This document shows, piece after piece, positions 13,489 through 22,386 of a DNA stretch of 31,001 bases (within the stretch, counting starts at the first letter, position 1; every line of letters starts with the position of its first letter). The notes under the pieces were generated by a model. The model was given only the letters and a program-made list of their open reading frames with translations, had not been told where the DNA came from and did not search any database. Where the stretch lies: NCBI GenBank assembly GCA_017617615.1, contig JAFZVV010000015.1:1-31001 (forward strand). Direction: 5' to 3'. The position numbers and the translations under genes are program-made. The DNA comes from Prevotella sp. (GTDB lineage: Bacteria; Bacteroidota; Bacteroidia; Bacteroidales; Bacteroidaceae).

Positions 13489-14052
13489 ATGCAATTTACC
13501 CTCATCCGCCATACCAGCGTCGACGTGCCCAAAGGAACGTGCTACGGATGGAGCGACGTGCCTTTGGCCGACACGTTCGAGGAGGAGGCTGCGCATACGC
13601 GCTCGTGTCTCGAAGGAAAGGTGTTCGACCAAGTATACTGCTCACCGCTCTCCCGCGCGCGCAAGCTCGCGGCTTTCTGCGGCTTCCCCACCCCTATCAT
13701 CGACGACCGCCTGAAAGAGATGAACATGGGCGAATGGGAGATGCAACGCTACGACGAGATAACCGACCCCGCCCTGCAACGTTGGTACGACGACTACATG
13801 CACTTGCCTGCCACGGGCGGTGAGAGTTTCCCCATGCTCCTTGCCCGCGTCTCAGCATTCCTCGACGAGCTGCGCCAGCAGCCCTTCCGTCATGTAGCCA
13901 TCTTCACCCATGGCGGTGTCATCGTGAGTGCCGGCATCTACGCCGGGTTGTTCGGCGAGGAAGACGCCTTCTCCCATTCCGTTCCCTACGGGGGGATCTT
14001 GGAGATGGAGATTTGTAAAGACAATGTGGGGTCTTATATAATTAGGAAATAA
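13489..14052 (+). CDS. cobC: Histidine phosphatase, probable alpha-ribazole phosphatase
   Basis: This encodes 187 residues. The phosphoglycerate-mutase-like fold is shown by the LIRHTSV motif (His8 as phospho-acceptor), SPLSRARK, the Glu in EMNMGEWE, and the second histidine in IFTHGGV. In the family CobC removes the phosphate from alpha-ribazole phosphate or adenosylcobalamin phosphate. Histidine phosphatases have many substrates, so the assignment rests on its place as last gene after cobUTS, with a repeat-filled gap of 196 bases between. YGWSDVPLA after the RHT motif is typical of CobC-type members. Confidence 0.9.
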   Translation: MQFTLIRHTSVDVPKGTCYGWSDVPLADTFEEEAAHTRSCLEGKVFDQVYCSPLSRARKLAAFCGFPTPIIDDRLKEMNMGEWEMQRYDEITDPALQRWYDDYMHLPATGGESFPMLLARVSAFLDELRQQPFRHVAIFTHGGVIVSAGIYAGLFGEEDAFSHSVPYGGILEMEICKDNVGSYIIRK

Positions 14053-14126
14053 AGTAGGAAAGTATCTTTATTGTATCTATCAAACCACTTCCCATAATTG
14101 TTAATGTACCCCATTTTATCTTGTCT

Positions 14127-14630
14127 TCACTTCATACATCTAACCCGAAAGTCAAATTCGCCTCCACCATATAGTTCATATACAAATCTAACGTATCCTT
14201 TGGAATTAGTAATGTAATTTAAAATTTTTCTCACATTTTTATTATTGTTGCCCCCCATTCTTGTATATCTATTGGGATGGGCACTATTTGGCATTCCATC
14301 ATCATCTAACTCTAAACAAAAATTTTCAATTTTGTCAACTAATTTGTCTGAATTATCATAGAAACCTACTAATCCCAAAACTATATGATACCCCTGTTTT
14401 CCTATTAAACTTGAATAATTAAAAAAGCCTTGGTCTTTATCAAGAAACAGCCTAAATGTATTATCTTCATTGTCCCAAAACATGAAGTGATAAGCACCAT
14501 CAGTAAATACATAAGCTTTAGAATCGGATGTTCCTTTTAAGTCATCCCCTTTGATGTTATGTTCACTCCAATCCTGACATGACACATGAAGCGAAAACAA
14601 AAAACTAAAAAACAATAATAATGATTTCAT
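14127..14630 (-). CDS. Orphan exported protein, unknown function
   Basis: This encodes 167 residues. A hydrophobic N-terminus MKSLLLFFSFLFSLHVSCQD suggests export; HVSC could be a weak lipobox (Cys18), or cleavage could be by signal peptidase I. The mature part is polar, with a NRYTRMGGNNN stretch, and ends in a short beta-like VRFVYELYGGGEFDFRVRCMK region. No family is recognised. It is AT-rich between two GC-rich conserved operons, which suggests recent acquisition. It has its own promoter at 14682-14713 and converges on cobC. Confidence 0.65.
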   Translation of the reverse strand: MKSLLLFFSFLFSLHVSCQDWSEHNIKGDDLKGTSDSKAYVFTDGAYHFMFWDNEDNTFRLFLDKDQGFFNYSSLIGKQGYHIVLGLVGFYDNSDKLVDKIENFCLELDDDGMPNSAHPNRYTRMGGNNNKNVRKILNYITNSKGYVRFVYELYGGGEFDFRVRCMK

Positions 14631-14681
14631 ATAATTGTGAATTTATTAATTAAGTATAAAATTAACCTTAACAGATAAGTA

Positions 14682-14713
14682 CAAAAATAGTAGGAAAAGA
14701 ATAATTATGACAA
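14682..14713 (-). promoter_or_regulatory. Promoter of the orphan exported protein
   Basis: On the minus strand TTG (14711-14713), a 21-base spacer and TATTTTTG (14682-14689) match the consensus. The leader is about 45 bases. Confidence 0.6.
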
Positions 14714-14860
14714 GTCTAAAAGTTAAATAATCCAAATAACGAGAAAAAAGGGGATAACGTATTAAGGAACTATTACCCAATAGAGAAAGACAAAGAGAAA
14801 ATGAAATAGGGATATGCCACACCAATGATGACACATCCCCGTTGAGAATTTATCTTTCTG

Positions 14861-15403
14861 TTACATCTTCTTCATGATATCGCCGCCCACCTCGAGGGCT
14901 TCCATGTTGAGCGGAATCATGCCGTGGTGGCGTTCAGGCAGGGTCTTGTAGAGTGCTTTCTCCAAACCCTTGCTGGTGACCACCGGACAGACATGAAGGA
15001 GTCCGCCGAGCACGATCATATTGAAAATCTTGGCGTTCTTCATCTCCGCAGCCTTGTCCATGGCATTGATGCTGTACACCTCGATGTCCTTGCGTGTGGG
15101 CGGGTTGATGATGCCATAACTGTCGTAGATGAGGATACCGCCAGGTTTCACCTTCGGCTCGAATTTGTCGAGCGACGGCTGGTTGAGCACCACGGCGATG
15201 TCGTAACGGCTCAGGATAGGCGATGAGATGCGGTCGTCGCTCACAATCACCGTCACATTGGCCGTACCGCCACGTTGCTCGGGTCCGTAAGCAGGCATCC
15301 ATGTAACTTCCTTGCCTTCCATCAGTCCTGAGTAGGCCAGGATCTTGCCCATGGAGAGCACGCCCTGTCCACCAAATCCGGATATAATGATTTCTTTTTT
15401 CAT
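14861..15403 (-). CDS. 2-oxoacid:ferredoxin oxidoreductase, gamma subunit
   Basis: This encodes 180 residues of the gamma-domain family: ISGFGGQGVLSMGKILAYSG at the N-terminus, MPAYGPEQRGGTANVTVIVS, and VVLNQPSLDKFEPKV. With the alpha and TPP subunits it forms the enzyme that oxidatively decarboxylates 2-oxoacids to acyl-CoA while reducing ferredoxin. It is the last gene of the minus-strand operon, 27 bases after the TPP-binding subunit. The neighbours suggest the branched-chain (Vor) or 2-oxoglutarate (Kor) type; the subunit alone does not decide. Confidence 0.9.
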   Translation of the reverse strand: MKKEIIISGFGGQGVLSMGKILAYSGLMEGKEVTWMPAYGPEQRGGTANVTVIVSDDRISSPILSRYDIAVVLNQPSLDKFEPKVKPGGILIYDSYGIINPPTRKDIEVYSINAMDKAAEMKNAKIFNMIVLGGLLHVCPVVTSKGLEKALYKTLPERHHGMIPLNMEALEVGGDIMKKM

Positions 15404-15430
15404 AGTCTAATATTTTTTGGTGAAACACTC

Positions 15431-16201
15431 CTACTCCCCAGTAGTGTCCTTCAGGTCACCCTTGGGATAGAACTTGAACATATTCTCCTGCATCCACTCA
15501 TTGGCCTGCTGCGGCGTGAGTTTCCAACCACTGCTACAGGTGCTGACGAACTCTACCAGACAAGAGCCCTTGCCAGCCATAGATGCCTCGAATGCCTTGC
15601 GGAGGGCTTTCTTCGCCTTGCGGATGGCAGCCACGTTCTCCACGCTCTGGCGGGTGACATAGCACGTGCCCTCAAGGGTAGCGGCAATCTCCGTCATCTT
15701 CAGCGGATAGCCGTGAAGAGCCGGTTCACGGCCATACGGACAGGTAGATGTCTTCTGACCGAGAAGCGTGGTAGGCGCCATCTGTCCACCCGTCATGCCG
15801 TAGATGGCATTGTTGATGAAGATGATGACGATGTGTTCGCCGCGGTTGAGCGCATGGATGGTCTCACAGGCACCGATACATGCCAGGTCGCCATCACCCT
15901 GGTAGGTGAACACCAGACGGTCGGGCCACAGCCGCTTGATGCCCGTGGCCACGGCGGGAGCCCTGCCGTGGGCAGCCTCCTGCCAGTCGATGTCGATATA
16001 TTTATAGGCGAAGACGCCACATCCCACCGGCGAGATGCCGATGGATTTCTCTTCCATGCCCATGTCTTCTATCACCTCGGCGATGAGTTTGTGCACCACG
16101 CCGTGCGAGCATCCCGGACAGTAGTGCATGGGCACCTCGTTCAAGAGCGTCGGTTTCTTGTAAACCAGGTTCTCGGGACTGATTATATCGTTTGCTTCCA
16201 T
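15431..16201 (-). CDS. 2-oxoacid:ferredoxin oxidoreductase, TPP-binding beta subunit
   Basis: This encodes 256 residues. It has the CPGCSHG cysteine motif near residue 27 and the thiamine-pyrophosphate motif GDGDLACIGACETIHAL...NNAIYGMTGGQ. YGREPALHGYP follows, as usual in this subunit. The ATG at 16201 overlaps the alpha-subunit stop as TGATG, so translation is coupled; an in-frame GTG lies immediately upstream at 16204. It supplies the active site for decarboxylation and passes electrons to iron-sulphur centres. Confidence 0.92.
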   Translation of the reverse strand: MEANDIISPENLVYKKPTLLNEVPMHYCPGCSHGVVHKLIAEVIEDMGMEEKSIGISPVGCGVFAYKYIDIDWQEAAHGRAPAVATGIKRLWPDRLVFTYQGDGDLACIGACETIHALNRGEHIVIIFINNAIYGMTGGQMAPTTLLGQKTSTCPYGREPALHGYPLKMTEIAATLEGTCYVTRQSVENVAAIRKAKKALRKAFEASMAGKGSCLVEFVSTCSSGWKLTPQQANEWMQENMFKFYPKGDLKDTTGE

Positions 16202-17286
16202 CACTTCATCAATTTAGTTTTCAATGCCTCTACTATCTCCTCGGGCTCGGGGACAATGCCTCCCAAGCGTCCGAAATGCTCTACAGGTACTTCGCCGTTG
16301 ATGGCCAGGCGCACGTCCTCTACCATCATGCCGGCATTGATCTCTGCCACGAGCACGCCCTTCTTGCCATGGGCTATCTCCTTCACCTCCTTGGTGGGGA
16401 ACGGCCATACGGTGATGGGGCGCAACAGTCCTACCTTGATGCCCTCGGCGTGAGCCAGTTCGAGCGCTTTCTCTGCGATGCGGGCTGCACTACCGAACGA
16501 CACAATCACGTATTCGGCGTCTTCGCAGTGCATCGTCTCGTATCTCACTTCCTTGTCACGAATCTCCTGGTATTTCTTCTGGAGGTGGATATTGCGCTCC
16601 TCCATGATTTCGGGCTTCAATTCCAGTGAGGTGATGACATTCACGCCTCTGGTGCGCGGTTTTCCCACAGATGCCCACGGACACTGCTCGATGACTTCCT
16701 CGTCGGTGCGGCGACGCTTGTAGGGCGGCAGCACGATTTTCTCCATCATCTGTCCGATGACACCGTCGCTGAGAATCATTGCCGGGTTGCGGTACTTGAA
16801 TGCCAGTTCGAAAGCCAGGTCCACGAAGTCGGCCATCTCCTGCACCGACGACGGTGCGAGGGTAATGACGTAGTAGTCGCCGTTTCCACCGCCACGCGTG
16901 GCCTGGAAATAGTCGCTCTGCGAAGGCTGGATGGTACCCAGGCCGGGACCACCGCGCTGCACGTTGACGAACACGCCCGGCAGTTCGGCTCCTGCGAGAT
17001 AGGCGATACCTTCCTGCATGAGTGCCACACCCGGACTCGATGACGAGGTGAGTGCCTTCTTGCCGGCACCGGCAGCACCATAGACCATGTTTATCGAGGC
17101 CACCTCGCTCTCTGCCTGCACCACCACCATGCCGGTGGTTTCCCAGGGCTTGAGGGCGCACAGCGTCTCAATCACCTCACTCTGCGGTGTGATGGGATAT
17201 CCGAAATATCCATCTGCCCCGCAACGGATGGCAGCGTGGGCTATCGCCTCGTTGCCTTTCATCAATGTTACTTCCTGCTCAGCCAT
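16201..17286 (-). CDS. vorB: 2-oxoacid:ferredoxin oxidoreductase, alpha subunit (VorB type)
   Basis: This encodes 361 residues. The N-terminal GNEAIAHAAIRCGADGYFGYPITPQSE motif and VQAESEVASINMVYGAAGAGKKALTSSSSPG are the substrate and pyrimidine-binding regions of the family. RGGPGLGTIQPSQSDYFQATRGGGNGDY follows. The C-terminal part (VGLLRPITVWPFPTKEVKEIA) is the CoA/assembly domain. It lies 3 bases after the small ferredoxin and overlaps the beta subunit by one base. Such four-subunit sets in Bacteroidales are usually called 3-methyl-2-oxobutanoate (VorB) enzymes, making or using branched-chain acyl-CoA; 2-oxoglutarate is the alternative. Confidence 0.9.
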   Translation of the reverse strand: MAEQEVTLMKGNEAIAHAAIRCGADGYFGYPITPQSEVIETLCALKPWETTGMVVVQAESEVASINMVYGAAGAGKKALTSSSSPGVALMQEGIAYLAGAELPGVFVNVQRGGPGLGTIQPSQSDYFQATRGGGNGDYYVITLAPSSVQEMADFVDLAFELAFKYRNPAMILSDGVIGQMMEKIVLPPYKRRRTDEEVIEQCPWASVGKPRTRGVNVITSLELKPEIMEERNIHLQKKYQEIRDKEVRYETMHCEDAEYVIVSFGSAARIAEKALELAHAEGIKVGLLRPITVWPFPTKEVKEIAHGKKGVLVAEINAGMMVEDVRLAINGEVPVEHFGRLGGIVPEPEEIVEALKTKLMK

Positions 17287-17289
17287 CTG

Positions 17290-17523
17290 CTAACCCTCCA
17301 TTTTTTTACGGTAGACAGTGATACATCCGTCAGGACATACGATGGCGCACGAGGCGCACCCGGTACACTCGTCGGGGGTCTTTGCCTCGATGTAGGGATA
17401 TCCCGACACATTGACCTTCTTGTCGGCGAGGGCGATTACCCCTTTCGGACAAGCCACAATGCACAGGCTGCATCCCTTGCACCTGTTCGTGTTTACCAAG
17501 ATTTGACCTTTTAATTTACTCAT
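17290..17523 (-). CDS. 2x[4Fe-4S] ferredoxin-type delta subunit
   Basis: This encodes 77 residues with two cluster motifs, CKGCSLCIVACPKG (about residues 15-28) and CTGCASCAIVCPDG (about 53-66). It is the electron-transfer subunit of the 2-oxoacid oxidoreductase encoded directly downstream (3-base gap to the alpha subunit). Confidence 0.93.
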   Translation of the reverse strand: MSKLKGQILVNTNRCKGCSLCIVACPKGVIALADKKVNVSGYPYIEAKTPDECTGCASCAIVCPDGCITVYRKKMEG

Positions 17524-17556
17524 AATGATTAGATTTTATGCCACAAAAGGCAGTTG

Positions 17557-17736
17557 TTACGGATTATAATAGTCTTTATGGTAGAAATTGAGTATGTCGT
17601 CGAGCATCTCCTTGGCCTGCACGGCGGGACTGTCGGGGTCGAGGGCGATGGCCTCAAGGTAGTTGTTGAGCGCCATCTGCCAGTCGCCTTTCTTCCGATA
17701 CTCATTTCCCAGTCTGTAATACTCCTCGGCAGTCAT
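17557..17736 (-). CDS. Small single-TPR protein
   Basis: This encodes 59 residues from the ATG at 17736 (an in-frame GTG lies at 17739). The whole protein is about one and a half tetratricopeptide repeats: AEEYYRLGNEYRKKGDWQMALNNYLEAIALDPDSPA. It sits between folD (11-base gap) and the ferredoxin gene in the same operon. Its partner is unknown; this pairing with the oxidoreductase genes may reflect an assembly role, which is a guess. Confidence 0.8.
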   Translation of the reverse strand: MTAEEYYRLGNEYRKKGDWQMALNNYLEAIALDPDSPAVQAKEMLDDILNFYHKDYYNP

Positions 17737-17747
17737 CACATGAAACG

Positions 17748-18626
17748 TTATTGGTAGTATTCTTTCTTTGCCGCAGCCAAGGTATTCTTCATCAGCGAGC
17801 AGATGGTCATCGGCCCCACGCCGCCCGGCACGGGGGTGATCATCTCGCAGCGTGGTGCCACCTCATCGAACTTCACGTCGCCATTGAGGCGGTAGCCGCT
17901 CTTGCGCGTGCTGTCGGGCACGCGTGTGGTGCCCACGTCGATGACCACGGCACCCTCACGCACCATGTCGGCAGTCACGAAGTCGGGCTGTCCGATGGCG
18001 GCGATGATGATATCGGCCTGGCGGCATTCCTCACGCAGGGTGGCGGAATGGCTGTGGCACACCGTGACGGTGGCGTCGCCGTAGTTCTTCTGCATCATGA
18101 GTTGTGCCATGGGCTTTCCCACGATATTGCTGCGGCCGAGCACCACGCATTTCTTTCCCGAGGTCTTCACGCCATAACGGCGGAGCAGGGTAAGGATGCC
18201 CAGTGGGGTGGCAGAGACGAAGCACGGCAGTCCGATGGCCATGCGTCCCACGTTCACGGGATGGAAGCCGTCGACATCCTTCCGGTAGTCGATGGCCATG
18301 ATGACCTTCTGCTCATCGATATGCCGGGGCAACGGCAACTGTACGATGAAGCCGTCGACATCCTCGTCCTGGTTGAGTTCCTCAACTTTGGCAAGCAGTT
18401 CCTCTTCCGTCACGTCGTCCTCGAACCTAATGAGTGTGGACTTGAACCCACATGCCTCACAGGCAAGGACCTTGTTCTTCACATACGTTTCCGACCCGCC
18501 GTCATGTCCCACGAGGATGGCGGCCAGATGGGGTTGTTTCCCGCCTGCCGCGATAATGGCCTTCACTTCTTCGGCTATCTCGCCCTTGATGGCGGCGGCA
18601 GTGGCTTTTCCGTCTATCAGTGTCAT
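17748..18626 (-). CDS. folD: Methylenetetrahydrofolate dehydrogenase/cyclohydrolase FolD
   Basis: This encodes 292 residues, normal length. It interconverts 5,10-methylene- and 10-formyl-tetrahydrofolate using NADP. Visible motifs are the catalytic [16 protein letters not shown] (Tyr and Lys), [28 protein letters not shown], the nucleotide-binding [17 protein letters not shown], and the terminal [19 protein letters not shown]. It begins 9 bases after ffh, so both are in one transcript. Confidence 0.96.
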   Translation of the reverse strand: MTLIDGKATAAAIKGEIAEEVKAIIAAGGKQPHLAAILVGHDGGSETYVKNKVLACEACGFKSTLIRFEDDVTEEELLAKVEELNQDEDVDGFIVQLPLPRHIDEQKVIMAIDYRKDVDGFHPVNVGRMAIGLPCFVSATPLGILTLLRRYGVKTSGKKCVVLGRSNIVGKPMAQLMMQKNYGDATVTVCHSHSATLREECRQADIIIAAIGQPDFVTADMVREGAVVIDVGTTRVPDSTRKSGYRLNGDVKFDEVAPRCEMITPVPGGVGPMTICSLMKNTLAAAKKEYYQ

Positions 18627-18635
18627 CTTTCCGGT

Positions 18636-19982
18636 TTATTTGGGCATGTTGGGCATCTTGCCCTTCATGGCGTTCATCATCATGTTCATTTTCGAGGTGT
18701 TGGTCACCATCTGCATCATCTTGCGCGTCTGGTCGAACTGCTTGATGAGCTTGTTTACCTCCTGCACGGTGGTGCCCGAGCCCTTGGCGATGCGCATCCT
18801 GCGGCTCTGGTTCAGGCACTCGGGGTGGGTGCGCTCCTTCGGGGTCATGCTCTGTATGATGGCCTCGATACCCTTGAAGGCATCGTCGTCGATGTCAATG
18901 TCCTTGATGGCCTTGCCCACGCCGGGAATCATCGAAGCGAGGTCCTTGATGTTACCCATCTTCTTGATTTGCTGGATTTGGTTCATGAAGTCATTGAAGT
19001 CGAACTTGTTCTTCTGGATTTTCTTCTGCAGTTCGAGGGCCTCTTTCTCGTCGATGAGGGCCTGGGCGCGCTCCACGAGACTCACCACGTCGCCCATGCC
19101 GAGGATACGGTCGGCCATTCGCGTGGGATGGAAGGCATCGATGGCCTCCATCTTCTCTCCCGTACCGATGAACTTGATGGGCTTCGTCACCACGGTGCGG
19201 ATGGACAGTGCGGCACCGCCACGGGTGTCGCCATCGAGCTTGGTAAGCACCACACCGTCGAAGTCGAGACGGTCGTTGAAGGTCTTCGCCGTGTTCACGG
19301 CATCCTGTCCGGTCATCGAGTCGACGACGAAGAGCGTCTCGTCGGGGTTGACGGCATTCTTCAGCGTCTCTATCTCGTTCATCATCTCCTCGTCGACGGC
19401 GAGTCGTCCGGCGGTATCGATGATGACCACGTCGTAGCCCTTGGCCTTTGCCTCACGCAAGGCGTTGTTGGCAATCTCCACCACGTTCTTGTTGTCTTCC
19501 TCGGCATACACGGGCACGCCTATCTGCTCTGCCACGACCTTGAGCTGCTGGATGGCAGCGGGACGGTAGACGTCGCAGGCCACGAGCAAGGGATTCTTAC
19601 GCTGTTTGGTCTTCAGCATGTTGGCCAACTTACCGCTGAAGGTTGTCTTTCCCGAGCCTTGAAGTCCCGACATGAGGATGACAGCGGGTTTGCTCTTGAG
19701 ATTGATGCCTACAGTCTCGCCGCCCATCAACGTTGCCAGTTCGTCGTGCACGAGTTTCACCATCATCTGTCCGGGCTTCACGGCAGTGAGCACGTTCATG
19801 CCCATCGCCTTCTCCTTGACGGTGTCGGTGAAGTTCTTGGCCACTTTGTAGTTGACGTCGGCCTCTATCAGTGCACGTCTTACATCCTTGAGCGTTGCGG
19901 CTACGTTGATTTCCGTAATCTTACCCTCACCCTTGAGGATTTTGAAAGAGCGTTCGAGTCTGTCGCTTAGATTTTCAAACAT
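18636..19982 (-). CDS. ffh: Signal recognition particle protein Ffh
   Basis: This encodes 448 residues. The N-domain is followed by the GTPase G-domain with GLQGSGKTTFSGKLA (P-loop, near 105), DVYRPAAIQQL, DTAGRLAVDEEMM, TKLDGDTRGGAALS and GTGEKMEAIDAFHP. The methionine-rich M-domain carries the RNA-binding helix RRMRIAKGSGTTVQEVN. It binds 4.5S RNA and signal sequences for co-translational membrane targeting. It is the first gene of a seven-gene minus-strand operon reaching 14861, with a -7 element at 20051-20058. The gene for its RNA partner is not in this window. Confidence 0.97.
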   Translation of the reverse strand: MFENLSDRLERSFKILKGEGKITEINVAATLKDVRRALIEADVNYKVAKNFTDTVKEKAMGMNVLTAVKPGQMMVKLVHDELATLMGGETVGINLKSKPAVILMSGLQGSGKTTFSGKLANMLKTKQRKNPLLVACDVYRPAAIQQLKVVAEQIGVPVYAEEDNKNVVEIANNALREAKAKGYDVVIIDTAGRLAVDEEMMNEIETLKNAVNPDETLFVVDSMTGQDAVNTAKTFNDRLDFDGVVLTKLDGDTRGGAALSIRTVVTKPIKFIGTGEKMEAIDAFHPTRMADRILGMGDVVSLVERAQALIDEKEALELQKKIQKNKFDFNDFMNQIQQIKKMGNIKDLASMIPGVGKAIKDIDIDDDAFKGIEAIIQSMTPKERTHPECLNQSRRMRIAKGSGTTVQEVNKLIKQFDQTRKMMQMVTNTSKMNMMMNAMKGKMPNMPK

Positions 19983-20050
19983 AATAGTCGTTGTTGTCTG
20001 TTTTTATTGTTTTATTTAATTTTTATACACTTTGATGTGACTATAGCATG

Positions 20051-20058
20051 CAAAGATA
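20051..20058 (-). promoter_or_regulatory. -7 element of the ffh operon
   Basis: TATCTTTG on the minus strand matches TAnnTTTG. No good TTG occurs 19-21 bases upstream. The leader would be about 60 bases. Confidence 0.5.
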
Positions 20059-20142
20059 GGTAAAAAAACTCAAACGCTGTTCATTTGCAGCCACTTTTTT
20101 TACAAGATGAAAAAATAGATGAGGGATGTCAAATGATATTTT

Positions 20143-20590
20143 CAGTCGCCTACGGCGAGAACCACCGGTCACTGTTCGCGAAGCGAGGGAAAGTAAATCC
20201 AACAAAATCTATTCAAAATCTTTCAAATCTATTTTATTTGTGTGATTTGGTCAGATTTGTAAGATTTCTGCCCCAAAGGGGCACTCTATATTTCAGTCGC
20301 CTCGGCGAGAACCAACGGTCGCGGATGTGTAGCATACGCAACCTCTCTAAACTGTTCGCGAAGCGAGGGAAAGTAAATCCAACAAAATCTATTCAAAATC
20401 TTTCAAATCTATTTTATTTGTGTGATTTGGTCAGATTTGTAAGATTTCTGCCCTGAGGGGCACTCCTTTTTTTAGTCGCCTTCGGCGAGAAATGTCAAGA
20501 AATTTTTTAAGAAAATGGTAAGAAAATTTTATTTGCTATTTTTTCATTTTCTTACCCATTTTTTACCATTTCTGCCCCGAAGGGGCACTC
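20143..20590. repeat. Long direct repeats filling the gap upstream of ffh
   Basis: The 624-base gap 19983-20606 holds no gene. Bases 20171-20273 recur almost exactly at 20351-20453, an offset of 180 bp. Each copy ends in a hairpin of the TGCCCC-AAA-GGGGCA kind (about 20268-20283 and 20448-20462). A third hairpin, TGCCCCGAAGGGGCA, stands at about 20573-20587 after a diverged unit. AGTCGCC(TT)CGGCGAGAA motifs precede each copy, near 20144, 20295 and 20474. The last hairpin lies about 20 bases past the end of the aromatic operon and may limit read-through, but no U-run follows. Confidence 0.8.
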
Positions 20591-20606
20591 ATTCATTGAC
20601 ACACCC

Positions 20607-21554
20607 TCATTTCTGCAAATCAAATCGAACGATGAGTGGCAGATGGTCGCTGAAGCCGCGCTTCCATCGTGGTCCGTTGAAATTCCTCAGGGGCTGCTTG
20701 CCCCCATAACGCTCGTCGTCTTCGAGAAGAAAGGGTTCATCGCAAATGCGGCAGTCATGGAAGGAAGCGTGCATGGCCGGACTTACGAGCACATGGTCGA
20801 GGCTTCCCCATTTCCCCCTGAACTTGTATGTGCCTTTTGCGCCGTTGGTGCCTTTCGCCTCCAGCGTGGCGTTCACCAGTAGCCGGGCACAAAGCCGTGA
20901 GAGCGCACTGTCGCCCACATAGTCGTTGAAGTCGCCTGCCACCACCACCCTTGCCTCATGGTCGTAGGCCATCAGCGAGTCGATGGCCTGCTCCACCCGA
21001 TCTGCCACCCGTAACCGGAAGGGGCGTGTGGCACGCTCGCCGTCGACCCTGCTGGGGGCATGCACCACCATCACGTGCAGGGTGTCGCCGGTCACGAGGA
21101 GTCCCTTGGCATAGAGGATGTCGCGTGTGGCATGTTTCCCTTCCGGCGGTGTCACGCTGAGGGCATAATGGCTCAACATCCTGAACGAGAAAGGCGAGTA
21201 GAGCAATGCCACGTCGATGCCACGCTCATCGGCCGAGCGCGTCATCACATACTCATAGCCTGCACCACGCAGCAGCGACCGCCGGGTGAGGTCGCGCATC
21301 ACCGTGTCGTTCTCCACTTCGGTCAGGGCTATCATGTCGGGCAGTGTCCACCCTTCGTTTTCTTCGCCGCATGCCACGAGTTCGCGGGCGATGTTATTGA
21401 GTTTGTTCCAATATCTGTTTCTTTCCCATTTTTTCGCAGCCGTTGGCAGATACTCATAGTCATTGAACCCCTCGTCGTGCTGATAGTCGAAGAGGTTTTC
21501 ACAATTCAGCTCTACAAAGGTGAATAGGGAGACGAGCAGGAGTGACAATGACAT
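20607..21554 (-). CDS. Endonuclease/exonuclease/phosphatase-family protein
   Basis: This encodes 315 residues. A hydrophobic N-terminus (MSLSLLLVSLFTFVE) may be a signal or anchor. The metal-dependent hydrolase motifs appear in order: ELNCENLFD, LTEVEND, RGIDVALLYSP, VVHAPSRVDGE, VVAGDFNDYVGDSAL, SLDHVLVSP and the final FSDHLPLIVRF with the catalytic Asp-His. The family includes nucleases and phosphodiesterases; the substrate cannot be read. It follows tyrA by 28 bases and is last in the aromatic operon, probably by position only. Confidence 0.85.
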   Translation of the reverse strand: MSLSLLLVSLFTFVELNCENLFDYQHDEGFNDYEYLPTAAKKWERNRYWNKLNNIARELVACGEENEGWTLPDMIALTEVENDTVMRDLTRRSLLRGAGYEYVMTRSADERGIDVALLYSPFSFRMLSHYALSVTPPEGKHATRDILYAKGLLVTGDTLHVMVVHAPSRVDGERATRPFRLRVADRVEQAIDSLMAYDHEARVVVAGDFNDYVGDSALSRLCARLLVNATLEAKGTNGAKGTYKFRGKWGSLDHVLVSPAMHASFHDCRICDEPFLLEDDERYGGKQPLRNFNGPRWKRGFSDHLPLIVRFDLQK

Positions 21555-21582
21555 AACGGAAGGTTGTTTTTGAGGTATATTT

Positions 21583-22377
21583 CTAACGCTCTATCTTGAT
21601 GTCACGCCTCACGTTGTTGCGAATTTTCCTAAGATATTCCTTCATGCCCTCGGCATCCTTGGTATCGATAATCTGGAGCAGTTCCTTGAGCTCGGTACGT
21701 ATCTGTGCCACCTGGTCGCTGGTATAGGGATTGAAGAGGATTTCCTGCAAGAGGTAGTCGTCTTCGTTGAGCACCCCCTTGGCAATGTTCATGTGTTTCT
21801 TGAAAGTAGTACCCGGAGCGTCCTGGTGTTTCATGACCGCAGCGAAGACGAAGGTGCTCACGAAGGGTATACTGAGCGAGTAGGCCACGGTGCGGTCGTG
21901 CTCGTCGAAAGTATATTCGTAGATGTTGAGGTCGAGGCGCTGGTAGAGGTCCTTGAAAAAGATACGCCCCATATAGTCGCCCTCGCTGATGATGATGGCG
22001 TTCTCCTCACTGAGTTGTTGCAGGTTGGCGAAAGTAGGGCCGAACATGGGGTGTGTGGAGACGAACCTGCGCCCTGCCTGCTCATAAAACTCCTTCAGTC
22101 CTGTCTTCACCGATGCGATATCGCTGATGATGCAGTCGGTCGGGAGATATGGTATTACCTCGTTGAACGCCTTGATGGTGTTCTTCACGGTGACGGCGTT
22201 GATGACAAGTTCGGGCGCGAACGCACGTATCTCTTCCAGTTGCGTGAACCGCTGGGTGTTGTAGGTGAAGCGCATGCGCTTCGGGTCTTTCTCGTACACG
22301 GCGGTCTCGTGTTCGAAACTCAGCAGGTCGAGGAAGAAACTCCCCATCTTTCCTGCTCCCAGTACCAGTATTCTCAT
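21583..22377 (-). CDS. tyrA: Prephenate dehydrogenase
   Basis: This encodes 264 residues. The N-terminal Rossmann motif VLGAGKMGSFFLDLL (residues 4-18) binds NAD(P). FVSTHPMFGPTFANL contains the catalytic His common to TyrA proteins. The C-terminal helical domain follows; no ACT domain is attached. It converts prephenate to 4-hydroxyphenylpyruvate for tyrosine. It starts 9 bases after the DAHP synthase/chorismate mutase gene. Confidence 0.92.
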   Translation of the reverse strand: MRILVLGAGKMGSFFLDLLSFEHETAVYEKDPKRMRFTYNTQRFTQLEEIRAFAPELVINAVTVKNTIKAFNEVIPYLPTDCIISDIASVKTGLKEFYEQAGRRFVSTHPMFGPTFANLQQLSEENAIIISEGDYMGRIFFKDLYQRLDLNIYEYTFDEHDRTVAYSLSIPFVSTFVFAAVMKHQDAPGTTFKKHMNIAKGVLNEDDYLLQEILFNPYTSDQVAQIRTELKELLQIIDTKDAEGMKEYLRKIRNNVRRDIKIER

Positions 22378-22386
22378 GTTGGTTTC

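Noticed and set aside
14646..14834. 62-aa hydrophobic minus-strand frame
   Set aside because: It overlaps the promoter of the 14127-14630 gene, has no ribosome-binding evidence, and its hydrophobicity follows from AT-rich DNA.
17751..19970. 739-aa plus-strand frame
   Set aside because: It is antisense to ffh and folD, which are unmistakable; long His/Leu-rich antisense frames are expected in GC-rich coding DNA.
20573..20588. Rho-independent terminator of the aromatic operon
   Set aside because: The TGCCCC/GGGGCA hairpin is well placed, but on the minus strand it is followed by GAAATGG rather than a U-run, and it belongs to a repeat family.
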